Assembly: GCA_009617715.1 (NCBI GenBank)
Contig: VTFK01000073.1
Location: 930,001-994,000, forward strand
Source of the DNA: Plectrocnemia conspersa
Lineage: Eukaryota > Arthropoda > Insecta > Trichoptera > Polycentropodidae
Length of the DNA stretch: 64,000 nt
Direction: 5' to 3'
Shown: piece after piece, positions 38,109 to 49,644 of the stretch
Layout: every line of letters starts with the position of its first letter
Position numbering within the stretch: the first letter of the stretch is position 1
Notes under the pieces: model-generated
What the model saw: the letters and a program-made list of their open reading frames with translations, nothing else
The model's database searches: none
What the model was told of the DNA's origin: nothing
Made by a program: the position numbers and the translations under genes

Positions 38109-38455
38109 AGTATTTGTATTATATATTATACATATGATGGGAAATACTTTAAACGCTACAATATAAAAAATAAAAAATAAAGAAGTACTTTTTGATAAGC
38201 ATATTCTTTAGCTGTTTTTAGATCTACCTAATTTAATAGTGACTTTCTGTTTGCATTTACTATTAAGTATCGGCGTTTGATACTTTCTCGGCTTTCTCGT
38301 TCGAATTTTCTATAGTATTATTGGTTATAACGATGTTGTTTTTAAATGGCCACCCAAGTATTATATGTTTATAATACTTATTTTATGCACTTGAGTTGAA
38401 GCGTCATGCAATTTAATTATTGCATTTATTTTCAATTAAACGCAAACACTTCATA
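38109..38455. other. AT-rich stretch, no gene seen
   Basis: No feature is recognised between the LINE remnant and the next island. Confidence 0.5.
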
Positions 38456-38459
38456 ACCC

Positions 38460-38985
38460 CTTGGTTACCATGAATGCGATGTTAAGTTTTAAAAAGGCAC
38501 ATTTGGTACCCTTTAAGGGAAATTAATTACGGCGGAACGATTTGTGCAGTAAGTGAAGGGGCGGAATACTGCCAGTAGTCAAGTGGTACATATGCGCGAA
38601 GTTACGCTTTTTGCGGAAATTGGTAGGAAATGTGCTTTAAATTGGTCTTTAGCTGGAAATGTTGGATATTTCAACGACTTATCGTCGAGCCGTGCTTTCG
38701 CACATCGCAAATTGTCCCATTTCGTCCCATTCAGTAGGGACGAACAATGATCGGTCGCCATTACACGGTGAACTTTGCACTCTGACTATGAAATGGACAT
38801 TTCTGATTTAATGACCAATGCTGCTGTTGGGTATACAGGCTTTATTTTTGCCGTTACAACCACATTCGGCTGGATTATTGAGAAGGTTACAGGATGTGCT
38901 AAAAAGACGAATTCCGCCTTTCGTTATATTTTATTTAACGGTACACGTGTCTTTATAGTCTATTTATTGTAAATATTTCGTAGAA
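38460..38985. promoter_or_regulatory. GC-richer island, candidate regulatory element
   Basis: The core at 38520-38780 is strongly GC-enriched. Frames of 65 and 60 codons overlap on opposite strands, and a 65-codon frame at 38775-38972 follows. None has a recognisable domain or convincing splice borders. I read it as non-coding constrained sequence. Confidence 0.35.
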
Positions 38986-41020
38986 ACATAATATACATTA
39001 GCCTAATACGCAGAAACGGGATAAGAACAATCAACAACTTTTAGTTGTATTGAGATACCAGAATAAAATCAAGGCCTGTAAACCATTAAAATCTATTTTT
39101 TATTAATTATTAACGGTTATTGCAGTTTACGACCAATAGATGGCAAAATGCATTACGTAGCTCGATTTTATTTGAATTATTTATGTGTTTAAGGAAATTC
39201 AGGAAAGCCTAATCGAAGTTATAATTGTGTAATAATCCGTATTTCCGATTTTCCAGACACGATAAAAAAATAATTTGGGTAATTTTTTTATTTTATTTCA
39301 GATCATAGTGTTATACCAAACTAAGAAATATAAAGAGGTGCTGTATTGAATTATTAAAATGAATGAATTTGCGTATTTCATCACATTATTTAAATCTAAA
39401 TTGGGTTCAGGCTGCCAGCAGATTGCAAAATATGGTGATATTTTTTGTCACAGTTTAAAATTTATTTGTTTTTTTTTCTCTTCGTCAGATAGAAAATACT
39501 TATATTAAACTCACCGTGTCTAAATATAAATATTGTAATACTCGTTGGTCATATAAAGAAGCTGTATCTACATGGCAATTAAAATAAAGCTGAGAAATTT
39601 CGCAATACATACACAAACGCTGTTGATTTAATAAGCAAACGACTAAACTGGAGATTCGGAAATGCAAAAATTATCCCGCCCTTTAGATAAAAATTTAAAA
39701 AAATCGATCCATTTAGAAATCTAGATCTTTCAGTAAACTAAACCTGATAACTATTTAAGATCTTCCATAGCTCATGCCAGACTGAAGATTCTATGTCGAG
39801 AAAACAGGGAATTTATTCCTAAGAATTTAAAAAAAATAGCCCAGGAGACATTTAAATTTGATTTTATTTATGGTACATTATTTAAAAAAAAAAAAATCCA
39901 TGGTCCAAAAACATCCATGCCCAGTTTGTATACAAGCGGATAGTTAAAGGGTCGCTAAAATAACTTGATTCTCTTTGTCACGTCGCGTTGGCAGTGCTAA
40001 AGAAAAAAAAATCACGAAAAATATTATGAAAGAAACAGATAATGATTTATTGTTACGAGGGATTTTGTTGTCTTTGCAATAACATCTTTCGTCGTTATTT
40101 GTAAAATATCACTTAAATAAAAATAAAATTCAAAAGGGAAAATATTTTGAAGTATATACCCACAATGTTTTTTCGGCATGTAATTACAAATACGATGCAC
40201 GTATTATTCCTAAAATAATTCGAAAGAATTCTCCTCGGATTGATTTTATTTGTTAAAAATATCAGTTTTTATTTTGACTTCAGCTATATAGTACAGTTTT
40301 TCTCGTATTAACGGTTCCCGTCGCTGTAAATTATAAAATGCGGATTTGGAACTAATATTACAAAGGTTACTATTTATTTACCTTACTTATATTTGTCATA
40401 TACACTACGTACAGTATCATTTTTATTATTCAACTACTTTTTTTTGTTAATTATTTTAGCCCATAATTAATAAAAATCAACAGAAATAATGAAATGTGAA
40501 AACATTGTAAGCCGAATGTATCCATTGTTCAAAGCAAATCTTTTGTAAGGGGTCAAACACAAGTGGATTGAGAAAAGACTTATTCATAAAATTCACATCG
40601 ACAAAAAAATCAGATTTCAGACTTAACTGGCAAGCGGACTCCAAATCTATAATCTAATGTATAAATCATTGTTTACAATTAAGAAAACATCGACAGAAAG
40701 CTAGCGATTATTTTCTACGGCTGGAGTATTTATCACAAAAACTAGAAATATTTCTGATTGGTCCTTAAATGTCAAGGTTTTTAAAAACTTTTTTTGCCCT
40801 GCAAAAGTAAAATATCGTGTTTATTTATTATTAAATAAATATAATAATATCATTTGAAAATTCATTAAATATTCATTAAATAAATATTTTTATTGCTTAT
40901 TTCTTTCCATACATTTTTACTACTCATGTATAAAACCTATGTTTTTCCACAGATAATAAAATTTTATTTTTTAACGTTAAATTTTTTTCATTTTACAAAT
41001 ATCAAAGTTTGCTATTTTTT
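38986..41020. other. Mostly AT-rich, no gene seen
   Basis: Moderate complexity at 39550-39990 and 40500-40800 may be unrecognisable upstream parts of the Jockey-like element that follows, but I could not align them with confidence. Confidence 0.4.
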
Positions 41021-41029
41021 TTAGATATT

Positions 41030-41380
41030 TTCCAACCATTTGGACAACCTATAAAAGTCATCTGTTTATAAAGCCCGATTAGCTATATTCCTATTAGCTT
41101 ATTACTGTCATTAAGCAAAATATTTAAAAAATATTCCTGATGTGTTTGAAAAATATCTGTGAAATAAAATTATTAACGAACAATTTGGCTTCCACGAAAA
41201 TCACTTGACAACACATTACCTTAATAGTGTGACAAAGCATAAGCAAAGCAAAGTGCTAATTTTTATATAAAGAAGAGTGTGGACTTTTATTGTTGAATAT
41301 AGAATAAGATTTTGACACGGTATGGCATGATAGCTTAATACACAGTCTGTGCAAATATAAAATAGTTATAGAGCTGGAAG
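41030..41380 (+). pseudogene. Jockey-like LINE reverse transcriptase remnant (fingers to palm A)
   Basis: Pieces in order are FPTIWTTYKS with IKPD (matching W-K-x-A-x-x-x-x-I-x-K-P), then NEQFGFHENHLTTHYL (matching E-x-Q-F-G-F-R-x-x-H-S-T-x-x-Q), then DFDTVWHDSLIHSLCKYK (matching D-x-x-x-A-F-D-x-V-W-H-x-G-L-x-x-K-L). This is the start of the Jockey-clade reverse transcriptase domain up to the first catalytic Asp region. Multiple stops and frameshifts are present. After about 41380 the similarity ends and a different LINE type begins at about 41840. Confidence 0.75.
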
Positions 41381-41839
41381 TTCATTTTTGCAATTAAGAA
41401 TGTGCCAAAATGACGGGGTATACAAATAAAATAGATAAAAAGTCGCTAAATTATGCAAAAGAAATAAGTCGAAATTATGAACAAAGTAATAGTGGATATG
41501 GAAACGCATATAACACAAAATATCTCAGAAAAAACTTATAAGGCTTCACGAAGTCTTATCAAACTTATTAACTAGGATTAAATGCATTTAAAGATAAGGA
41601 AAGGAAAATGCTCTCTATGATAAAGACAATAATAAAAAGACGGAAATAGCACTTTAACACACGCCTAAATGGACATGCGGACGGAAAATATGAAAAATAT
41701 ATGACCTACCATATAGCGAATAAACATTTTAAAGACTTACCTTGCAGAAAAGGTCAAAAGCATTAACAGAAAAAAAAATAAAACCGCTAAAACTGACATA
41801 ATAATTACAAAACTGATAAAAAGTAGGTACAAAGTATGA

Positions 41840-42236
41840 AAAAGATATCCATAAACTTATGAAAAATAAATAGAAACAGGAAATACTTTGGAGGAATGGA
41901 AAATGGTCATAATCATATCTTAACCGAAAAAAGAAAGACAAAATTAAATGCGGAAACTATAGAGAAATAATAGTACTAAATATTTTTTTATACTTGATAA
42001 GCGGCTCTAGAAATATATTTATATAATTATTGTGATATAATATGGCTATCAATCCCTTGTAAGGCAAGTATGAGCATATTAAAGACTAACTAAAAATACT
42101 TGGAAGCCATTCTGAAAAGAAAAAACTGTATTCAATGTACAGTATCACTTGACAGATGGCTTTGAGATTCAGTCTGGGGTCAGACAGGGTGATGCGCTTT
42201 CTACAATGGTTTTTAACTTGGTGATAGAAGTTATCT
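41840..42236 (+). pseudogene. RTE-like LINE reverse transcriptase remnant, internally deleted
   Basis: The block LEEWKMVII, then KKKDKIKCGNYREI followed by VLN, matches P-x-x-W-x-x-x-x-I-x-P-(I/L)-x-K-K-G-D-x-x-x-C-x-N-(Y/W)-R-G-I-x-L-L. About 140 bp on, LTDGFEIQSGVRQGDALS with FNLVIE matches the F-x-x-x-x-G-V-R-Q-G-D-x-L-S-x-x-L-F-N-(L/I)-x-(L/I)-E motif of RTE-type and related LINEs. The first catalytic Asp segment that should lie between them is missing, indicating a deletion. The ends are not defined. An AT hairpin follows immediately. Confidence 0.75.
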
Positions 42237-42248
42237 ATAGTTATATAT

Positions 42249-42275
42249 GATAGTTATATATTTTATATAACTATC
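42249..42275. repeat. Perfect AT-rich hairpin, 12-bp arms
   Basis: GATAGTTATATA at 42249-42260 and its exact reverse complement at 42264-42275 flank the loop TTT. It sits 13 bases after the last RT-like codon of the RTE-like remnant. Confidence 0.85.
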
Positions 42276-42299
42276 AGCTATTTATTTAACGTAATACAA

Positions 42300-42600
42300 A
42301 TTGCGATTAATATAATTAACCGCTTTCATTCGATATAAATTACATTATTGCCGTGCGATTCGGTGGACAGCAATAAAGATATTTAATAAAGGCAACAAAG
42401 AGCTATATGGCTTATCTGGAATTTGTTTAGGTGTTCTTAACCTATTGGGTCGCTCTTTTGAAAGCGCTTTTCCATTAACTTGACATAGTTCATCGCGTTG
42501 TGGTGATAACGGTGTCAAATAATTATGCCCGTAACTCGAAACGGATGCCATAACAGGTCACATAACATCAAAATGTGTACGTTTATATCGTGTGCATAAT
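42300..42600. promoter_or_regulatory. GC-richer island, candidate regulatory element
   Basis: The core at 42345-42550 contains GCTTATCTGG (GATA-type), TTTAATAAAGG and TAATTATGCC words. A 68-codon minus frame is featureless. Confidence 0.3.
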
Positions 42601-43500
42601 ACAGACTGTAACATAAAATGTATACACGCGGTAATGGCGTTTATCTGGAAATATTTTCAAAGTTGTACATAAATTAAGTATGTAGTATGTTATGTGATAT
42701 TGTGGCAAGAAATCACACTATGCATGGTTATTTATTTGAAGTGTAAAAGTTTAGAGTAGTGCTACAGACTAAATTAATTGCCTAGAGTTGCATTTATACT
42801 ATCTTAGTAATTTTATAGCATATTCAAGCGTTAATATCACGAACATATTCTGAAAATTAATGTCAAATACAATATTAAATAATTTTAAAAGGTTAAATTA
42901 GAATTGGGATCCAAAGAATTAAATATGTTTTTATATGCCATTGCTTCATGAACCATATATTTTTTTAATTATATAATAACATGAGTGATGCAAGACTAAA
43001 TTATATACAATATTTTGTTACAATATAAATTGAGTAAAGGACTATTAAAGGGTTATAAATAAATTGTAGTCTATTTTCTAGGCTTTCCGTAAGAAAGACC
43101 AGACATTGTATAAACATTTTGATTCATAAATATAAGATAAAATCAAGCATACTTTGGTTGACATTATCGTAGTTAGAACATACTTAGACTTTTACAAATT
43201 TACCTTAATTTTTTTAATGTTTTAATAAAAATAAAAATGTAACTAACTCTCATGTAAAGTAAGTATAAATAGAACATTCACAGATCGCAGTTGAGAGTCA
43301 TGGAAAAAAATACGTTAATGCTAACAAGCAATTAAAAAAAATATATGAAACAAACGGTTGATATGAAAAAAATGTGCCTTACCTAAATTTATTGAATTTA
43401 AACTTCAAAGTTTTAAACATATTTTAAAATAAAAAGTATGAAAGTTTTGACTTTTTAAAGTCTATTTATCAGCAATTGATGTTTTGACATTATTAGTTAT
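42601..43500. other. AT-rich stretch, no gene seen
   Basis: No gene or repeat signature is visible. Confidence 0.55.
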
Positions 43501-43504
43501 TGTA

Positions 43505-43930
43505 TCAAGTCACAAATACATATTTATTGCCGTGATATCTCATGTTCTTTCTCGTATCACTATTTATACGGTTCACTCTGTACGTGTGTATATTAAACAC
43601 GTTATATATTGTTGCCTCGAAAGCCAGCAAAAGCCATACCAAGCTCAAAATAAATAAGCCGGTTTTTTGTTCAAATTCCGCTAGCGAACGGTCGCATGTT
43701 TGGCAACACTTTTGCTGCCTGTCAAACGCGAATTTATTTAATGTCCAAATTGGCGTTAACACGCATTCCATTAATTTACTGGATTTAATACGAATATGAA
43801 AGTATAGTCGAGCAGCGACGGCGCCGCAGTTTTCACGCAAAAACTTGGAAAAACCGATGAAAATCCATCATTACAATATAAAGAGACCGCCTCAACCTTG
43901 GTTGGAAAATCAAGGTTTAGAATCGATAGA
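43505..43930. promoter_or_regulatory. GC-richer island containing the longest open frames
   Basis: A 111-codon minus frame (43505-43840, with a hydrophobic stretch near residues 63-75 and a CCQTC motif) and an 85-codon plus frame (43542-43799) overlap almost completely. Both strands being open argues that stop depletion comes from base composition. I see no domain and no splice borders, so I do not call either one a gene. A 7-bp stem-loop, AACCTTG...CAAGGTT, lies at 43894-43917. Confidence 0.35.
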
Positions 43931-44100
43931 TTTACAGAGTTTATTGTGCTGTGAAATTATTGATAGCATTTAATTCACCAATTAATTAAAATACTGATAT
44001 AAAATATATTAATTTTGCTTTTATATTATTTAAAAAAATATATAATTATATATAGGAATATATAATTTGTAGTAAATAGATACACTATAATTCTTAGTAA

Positions 44101-44400
44101 ATTGTTTAAGTTTTACGCAAACAAAGAGTTAACGAACGACTCGGATTAAGAAAAAATACGAGTTAGTTCGAATAGATTTGTATCTTTGTTTCGCAAACGT
44201 TTCTCCCTTGGCGAACGTTTATTACGTCGGCAAGTTCTGTGCTCGAAAGGTATCTACTCAAGGATACTCCTCATCATCCCTGTTTACATATTCCCTTAAT
44301 CTACTGCTCTTCCCATCTTCTTATAGCGCGTGCGAGGTCTCACACATCAACTCTGGACCTAGGCTCATACATACAAGATTTATTTTTTAATTAACCACGT
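44101..44400. promoter_or_regulatory. GC-richer island, candidate regulatory element
   Basis: It contains ACAAAG and CTTTGTT (Sox-like words, opposite orientation) and two AACGTTT-type words near 44200-44220. A 70-codon plus frame is featureless. Confidence 0.3.
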
Positions 44401-44925
44401 GAACCTGAGAGTGACATAGTTAATCTTCTCTTTACCTAACAACACTAATCGGATATATTTAATCTGGGTTTAAAGTTCAAAATAATAGTTATATGCATAC
44501 TTTATTGTTTAATTTTGCAAGGATATAAATATGTTTAGATTTATTCAACATATTTTGAGTATATAAATGGGAAGGCAATAATAATTCACAGATTACTTTT
44601 TATTAATCGTTAGTTGCCAAGGTTGTAACATTGATATATGTATTCATATAAACAGTAGTGAATTAATAATTTATCATTGTGACAATCCAGAGTGAAATAT
44701 CGTGAAAGAATAAATTGTCGCCGATTATCAAAATATTTGTAATAAAACCTCGTTAGATGATCGGAAAACCATCGATCAATTAAATGGTTCACTCTATCAA
44801 AACCCTTCGCAAAATCTGTTTATATATATACAACATCCATTACAAGAGATTTGATCACCTGTTTAAGGGTAAATTCTTGAACCGTTAAAGTAAAATAAAT
44901 AAACATGTTAGACACCATTGAGATA
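44401..44925. other. AT-rich stretch, no gene seen
   Basis: No gene or repeat signature is visible. Confidence 0.55.
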
Positions 44926-44929
44926 TGCC

Positions 44930-45350
44930 GATTGCCTCGAATGTTACAGATCATATAGACTGCGAGAAACCATACTACTAGATATAAGTTATATAATTAA
45001 AATAATACATATAAAAAAGCAAACAAAAATATGATAAAGTATCAAAATTAACTGATACAAAACAGACCAGCTCCTCGTAGCTGACATAAAACAGGTCAAT
45101 GTGCAGCGCTAGCACATTAAGGAGCCGGATGGCGACAGCCATAGGCGAGTTGACAAGTGCAGTGTCAAAAGAGGACGCGATGGTGATTCTCGAAGACGTT
45201 TTGGAACCCAAAACTGAAATTCCTCGAGAATAGTTATATTGTCAACAGCACCCTTCAGTAGTTATACTAACTTTCAGCGAGAACTCAGCGAATCGTATCC
45301 CAACGCTCCAAAAAGAAAGGCGCTATGATATAAGAACGGATAATAATATA
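44930..45350. other. Moderately GC-rich stretch with a coding-like minus frame, unidentified
   Basis: On the minus strand, a frame ending at 44978 and starting with ATG at 45209-45211 begins MGSKTSSRITIASSFDTA and continues through a hydrophobic segment. Codons in its first 45 residues look less AT-driven than in most frames here. The last 25 residues are clearly AT-driven. I do not recognise it. It may be a transposon fragment, an exon ending near 45070, or chance. Confidence 0.2.
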
Positions 45351-46225
45351 TATAGGCTCGATTCTTAAATGTTTTACACAATAAGTAATATTGATTTAGC
45401 TTCAATGGACAAATATGACAAACGTCATTCAGTTGTCAAAATGTTGAAGTTTAGAGTTTTAAATTTTATGTTATTTTTTTTAATAATTTAGAAAGTTTTT
45501 ATTAAATAATAAACTTAAGATTAAAAAATATTGTGGCTTTTATTAGTCTCAAACATTATTACTTTAATATTGATTTATTTGATATATAGACAATGTGTTC
45601 TATCCTGCACAAAATTACTATTGTTATTTTTACACCTTTTTTTTAAGCATTCAAATGTCGGTGGTTTAAAGCTTTGAAAAGACCCATTAATATATCTTTA
45701 CATGGTCATGATAAAAGTATTATTTGATTGATCTAATTATAAAGTTTTTAAAGTAGCATATTAAAGTTAAAGATATCTTAATGGACAATACATAAATAAT
45801 TTTTTAAACCAAATATCCATGTATTTTTGGTGAGCTTGTAAACAAGTTTATAAAATCTCGTGCCTGCTTATATGCCACCTAAAGTGGTGTAAGATTCCGA
45901 TAGCAGAAGATTTCGAAAACTGTTTCATAAAGATCATTTTTGAAAACAAAATTGTCATTCTTAATTAAGTTTATAGATCATATAACATCTATAAAACTTC
46001 ACAAGCGTCTTTGCTTCATTTTTCTGTCAATGTCATTAAAAAAAAAGTGGCAAATGAATTTAATCTTCAATCTCTTTTGTATTTGACAGTATTAGAAAAT
46101 AAAACGGCCACTTTAAACATACACGTGAGCCCTACAGAAAATGAAAATAATGGCAACCAAATTAAAAAATTGCCTCCTTTTTACTAGCTCTGTATGTTTT
46201 CTTTTCAAATATCCCTCGTAATATT
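45351..46225. other. AT-rich stretch, no gene seen
   Basis: No gene or repeat signature is visible. Confidence 0.55.
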
Positions 46226-46229
46226 ACTT

Positions 46230-46725
46230 AATTGGATTCGTACTTATAACACACTGGTACTGGTTCGAAGGTTGAACGCTACACATTCAAGTACAGAACG
46301 TACATAACATAATTTCACATTATATAAGTAAATTGAACGGGTACCGGCTTATAATAAAATATTCCGGCTCATTTGTAAATAGCTAAGCCACGGATTATTA
46401 TACGGAAGCCATGATTGCCGCGGTGGAAATCGATTTGTATGTTAATTCGCCGAAGCTCTCCTAGATCACGAACAGTTCGGGATGTTAACAAAACCTTCGT
46501 CGTTGCTTTTTGCCTTTTGAAAGCCAAGGGGGGCAGAAACCCTTAAATTCATGGCGGCACATTCGAAACATTCGCCGCGGATAATTGGACACGGGACGAT
46601 CGACCTGAGATACGCCTATTCCGTTTTCTTATCCGGCTTGAACGTATATAGCTGGTATCGCTTGTTATATCAATATCGTATACGTGTGCTTATCCGACAT
46701 TTGCGTTTCACCCCAAAATCGTACT
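46230..46725. promoter_or_regulatory. GC-rich island containing duplicated copy 2
   Basis: GC and CpG are strongly raised from about 46330 to 46690. The left part is the block shared with 24.6 kb. The right part holds TAATTCGCC, GGATAATTGG and CTTATCCG words. No coding frame of note is present. This is the best single candidate regulatory island, because part of it is independently marked by duplication. Confidence 0.45.
46348..46422 (+). repeat. Duplicated putative regulatory element, copy 2 (direct pair)
   Basis: This is the partner of 24567-24640, about 21.8 kb away and in the same orientation, with about 80% identity. Cores CTCATTTGTAAATA, TAAGCCA, GGATTATTA and CATGATTGC are exact. This copy lies in a GC-rich island and copy 1 in AT-rich flanks, and the differing bases follow that bias. 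Similarity fades within about 20 bases on both sides. Confidence 0.8.
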
Positions 46726-47280
46726 AAAGTAAAATAAAAACTGTCTTTTCATATTATTATTATTAAATTTTGCTTTTTATATAAATCGATTCAGGTGACT
46801 TGTATTGGATATATACAGACATTCATTTAATATAAATCGATTTTGATAACTGATATTAAATATATACAGACTTTCGATAATTTTTTTTAATAATATTCTC
46901 TTACCAAAGCATCAATTTAGCTTTAGAAATAAACATAATACAATACAGCAGTGCATAGCTTGGCAAAATATAGATATGAAGACATTGAAAATAAAAATAA
47001 ACTGCTCAGCTGTATTATGAGATATAACCCCTTTTCCCAAAGTGTGGCACCCTAAACTACGCTTCAAAATTAAGAAACTGCTTCTACACAACCTCATGTT
47101 AATAAGAAGTAAACACAAAATTGTAGCAAATATCATTAAATTTGCATCAGCACAGCGTTCTTGAACCGATGTTTTATTTGTTATACACGATAAATCTTTA
47201 TCAGAAGAATTAAACACGAATTAATACATTTGCCGACAATATTACTATAAAAACGTCTAAAAAAACCAAAAATAGCTTTG
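46726..47280. other. AT-rich stretch with an unidentified 101-codon minus frame
   Basis: A minus frame at 46912-47217 is 101 codons long with hydrophobic segments, but has no recognisable motif and AT-driven codons. An approximately repeated 'TATAAATCGATT' motif occurs near 46780 and 46832. Nothing firm is supported. Confidence 0.35.
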
Positions 47281-47284
47281 AAGA

Positions 47285-47640
47285 GATCATCTTAAAAGTC
47301 CAAGCTTGGCTATTTAAATGACGAATCGGAGCTAACGAAACTAAATCAATCCATTTTATCTAAATTATTATATTCCTAATACCACAATGGAACTGACATG
47401 TATCTTGGAATTTATCTCTACAGAAGACTGACCTGGAAGACTTATATTTAAAACAAAAGGATACATCTGGGACTTTACTGGCTCACAGGATCAAATTTAG
47501 GCTTATAATTAAAATGCAAGCTGATAAAATATAACATCGTAAAAACTAAGTGGTCTTATGGAGTTCAGATTTGGGGTATGACCTCCGTATTTAATTTAAA
47601 TATTCTCGATAGATTCCATAATAAATTACTCTGTTTGCAA
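47285..47640 (+). pseudogene. Jockey-like LINE reverse transcriptase remnant (C-terminal part)
   Basis: Translations across frames give GANETKSIHF, then DMYLGIYLYRRLTWKTYI, then KRIHLGLYWLTG, then KWSYGVQIWGMTS and ILDRFHNKLL. This is the expected order for the end of Jockey-clade reverse transcriptases: the YLGxxLDRRLTWxxHI block, the W-L-x-G segment, the (T/S)-Y-G-(I/V)-Q-(L/I)-W-G block, and the LQRFQxKxLR block. Stops and shifts are frequent. The first part aligns with the remnant at 5.87-6.05 kb, so these are two copies of one family. No poly-A tail or target duplication is seen. Confidence 0.8.
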
Positions 47641-48170
47641 TAGTGTTAGTGTAAGAGAAACAATTAAAAATAAAAGTGATAAATATTTAAACAAATTAAA
47701 AACACCTTAAAATCTGCTAAAATACAATATAACTAAACGTAGACTTAAGCGTGAAAATATGTTAAGACTAACAAATATATTTAAATAACATAAGCAATAT
47801 ATGCCCGCTAACAAAAATACTTGCTACTAACATATAAAAGGATAATTTTATAAGATAAAGATAAGATTTTAATTGAACATAGTATAACTTTATGTTAATT
47901 ATTTAAAAAAGCCTCTAGTGGGGGACTTCCAACATGTTAATTTTCCTTTTTTCTTCCTTAAGTTTGCATTTTATTATAAAAAATATGCCTTTTACGTCAA
48001 ATTCTAGAGGTTTTATTTTGAGTATATTGTTTACTAGCATATATATTAAATGTATTGTATATAAAACCATCAATATTATGATTAAAAATATTTATCTTGC
48101 AAACGAGTAAAATTCACCATTGAAATTGTATATTCTGATGCGCTTTAATTACTCGATTAATTCTATTTTA
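47641..48170. other. AT-rich stretch, no gene seen
   Basis: This may contain the unrecognisable 3' end of the Jockey-like copy. Nothing is supported. Confidence 0.5.
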
Positions 48171-48760
48171 ACTTTAGCACAAATCGCATTGGAAACTTCC
48201 AAGTAACACGTCAGTCAAAGCAAGTTCACTGCACTTTTCTAGCTAGATACATCTGTGTTGTTGATAAGCAATGACATTTCTCCAACTTGCACTGAAGCTC
48301 AAAATAAATTTATTTTTCCAATTCGTTTCAACTTCTAGCTTTCGTTCAGTAACCGCAGTCTGATTCATCGATTCTGCGAGTAAGATTTGTTTCATGTCTG
48401 GAATAAATATTCTACATTCGAACGTTGAAAGTTAAATCTCTAGTGACTCTACAATATTAAAAAAATGTTAAACAAATTTAATTTTAAACTTGTATAAACA
48501 TTTTAGCCGACAGTGCGCGTTTTGCGTCAAGCGTGCGAATGTTTGCTAACATTTATTATCTTTTATGTATATAATATATATAAGAAGAACAGAAAATTTA
48601 GATTATTCTTGGAAATTATGTTTCCGAGAAAGTCGTTAAACTGTCGCTGTATATTCACAGTTGGTACAAGTGTAAAAATTTTAGCTGACCAAACATATCT
48701 CAAACAAAATATAACCATACGTTTAGTATAGCGATGGAGATAGTGGAGATATTTAATTGA
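48171..48760. promoter_or_regulatory. Mildly GC-richer stretch, weak candidate regulatory element
   Basis: The stretch 48185-48420 is more complex than its flanks. A 72-codon plus frame at 48513-48731 is basic and AT-driven. Contrast is weaker than for other islands. Confidence 0.25.
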
Positions 48761-49640
48761 TATATGTAACGTAAACGATCTATGTTATCTGGACACCATA
48801 AAGCTTAACTTTTTCCGATCGAGTTTAGTAGACCAGTAAAGCAGCGGATAGTCAAGTCAGCAATTAAGTCAATGAACGAAATAATTTACGCTATTCCAAA
48901 TGGGTTTATCTAGCAAATAAGAAAGCTACATTTTTATCTACTTCATCATAATATGCTATTTATTCAAGTGTGTGTATGAATTCTTAAAAATGTATGGGTT
49001 AATTGAATAGAAATTAATTGTAATATTTTCACGATATAAAATATGTGTATTTTTATACATAATATATATCTTGTTACTATTAAAATCCAGGACAATATTT
49101 AAAGATATTTTATATAATATTTACATCTAACATATAAAGGATACGTCGATTTTTTTATGACATCTGTCAACATTTGGTCGCTTGCTAACATGTGCGCTTT
49201 TATTTGGGATTTACAATTAAATTAAAAAAAGTTATTATACAGTTAGTATTAAAATATCCATTAACCTAATATTATGTGTACTAATGATGTATAGTATCTT
49301 TTGGAGCGTATTAAATAAATTTTGTAAATATACGAATAGGAATTAATTAAATTATTTAATTCCAAAGCCATAATTCTCAACCCTACACGTGCGCTTAAAT
49401 TAAAATATTTATTCGAAAGGTTAAGAATCATACTTATTGTACTTTAAGGACAAAAATTCTAATGTCAAGTTTTATTTTTAGGCTAGGGAATCGAATGGCA
49501 ATGATTTAACATTTAACTGTCTCTAGACTTTTGAGGTCAGTAATTTATTTTATATAACTTAACCCTATTCAGAAGTTAGTCTAAATTTATAAATTATAAA
49601 TAAACTGAAATTTTTTTGTTTACTTTTCAGTAAAAATAAT
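48761..49640. other. AT-rich stretch, no gene seen
   Basis: No gene or repeat signature is visible. Confidence 0.55.
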
Positions 49641-49644
49641 TTCT

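Noticed and set aside
39860..39950. KIHGPKTSMPSL-like translation as a second Penelope-like fragment
   Set aside because: The resemblance covers only a few residues and has no supporting block on either side.
43505..43840. Longest frame in the window, 111 codons on the minus strand
   Set aside because: An 85-codon frame is open on the opposite strand over the same bases, no domain or splice border is visible, and the island is compositionally stop-poor. A real gene is not supported.
46912..47217. 101-codon minus frame with hydrophobic segments
   Set aside because: Codons follow AT composition, there is no recognisable motif, and it lies beside a decayed LINE. I treat it as chance.
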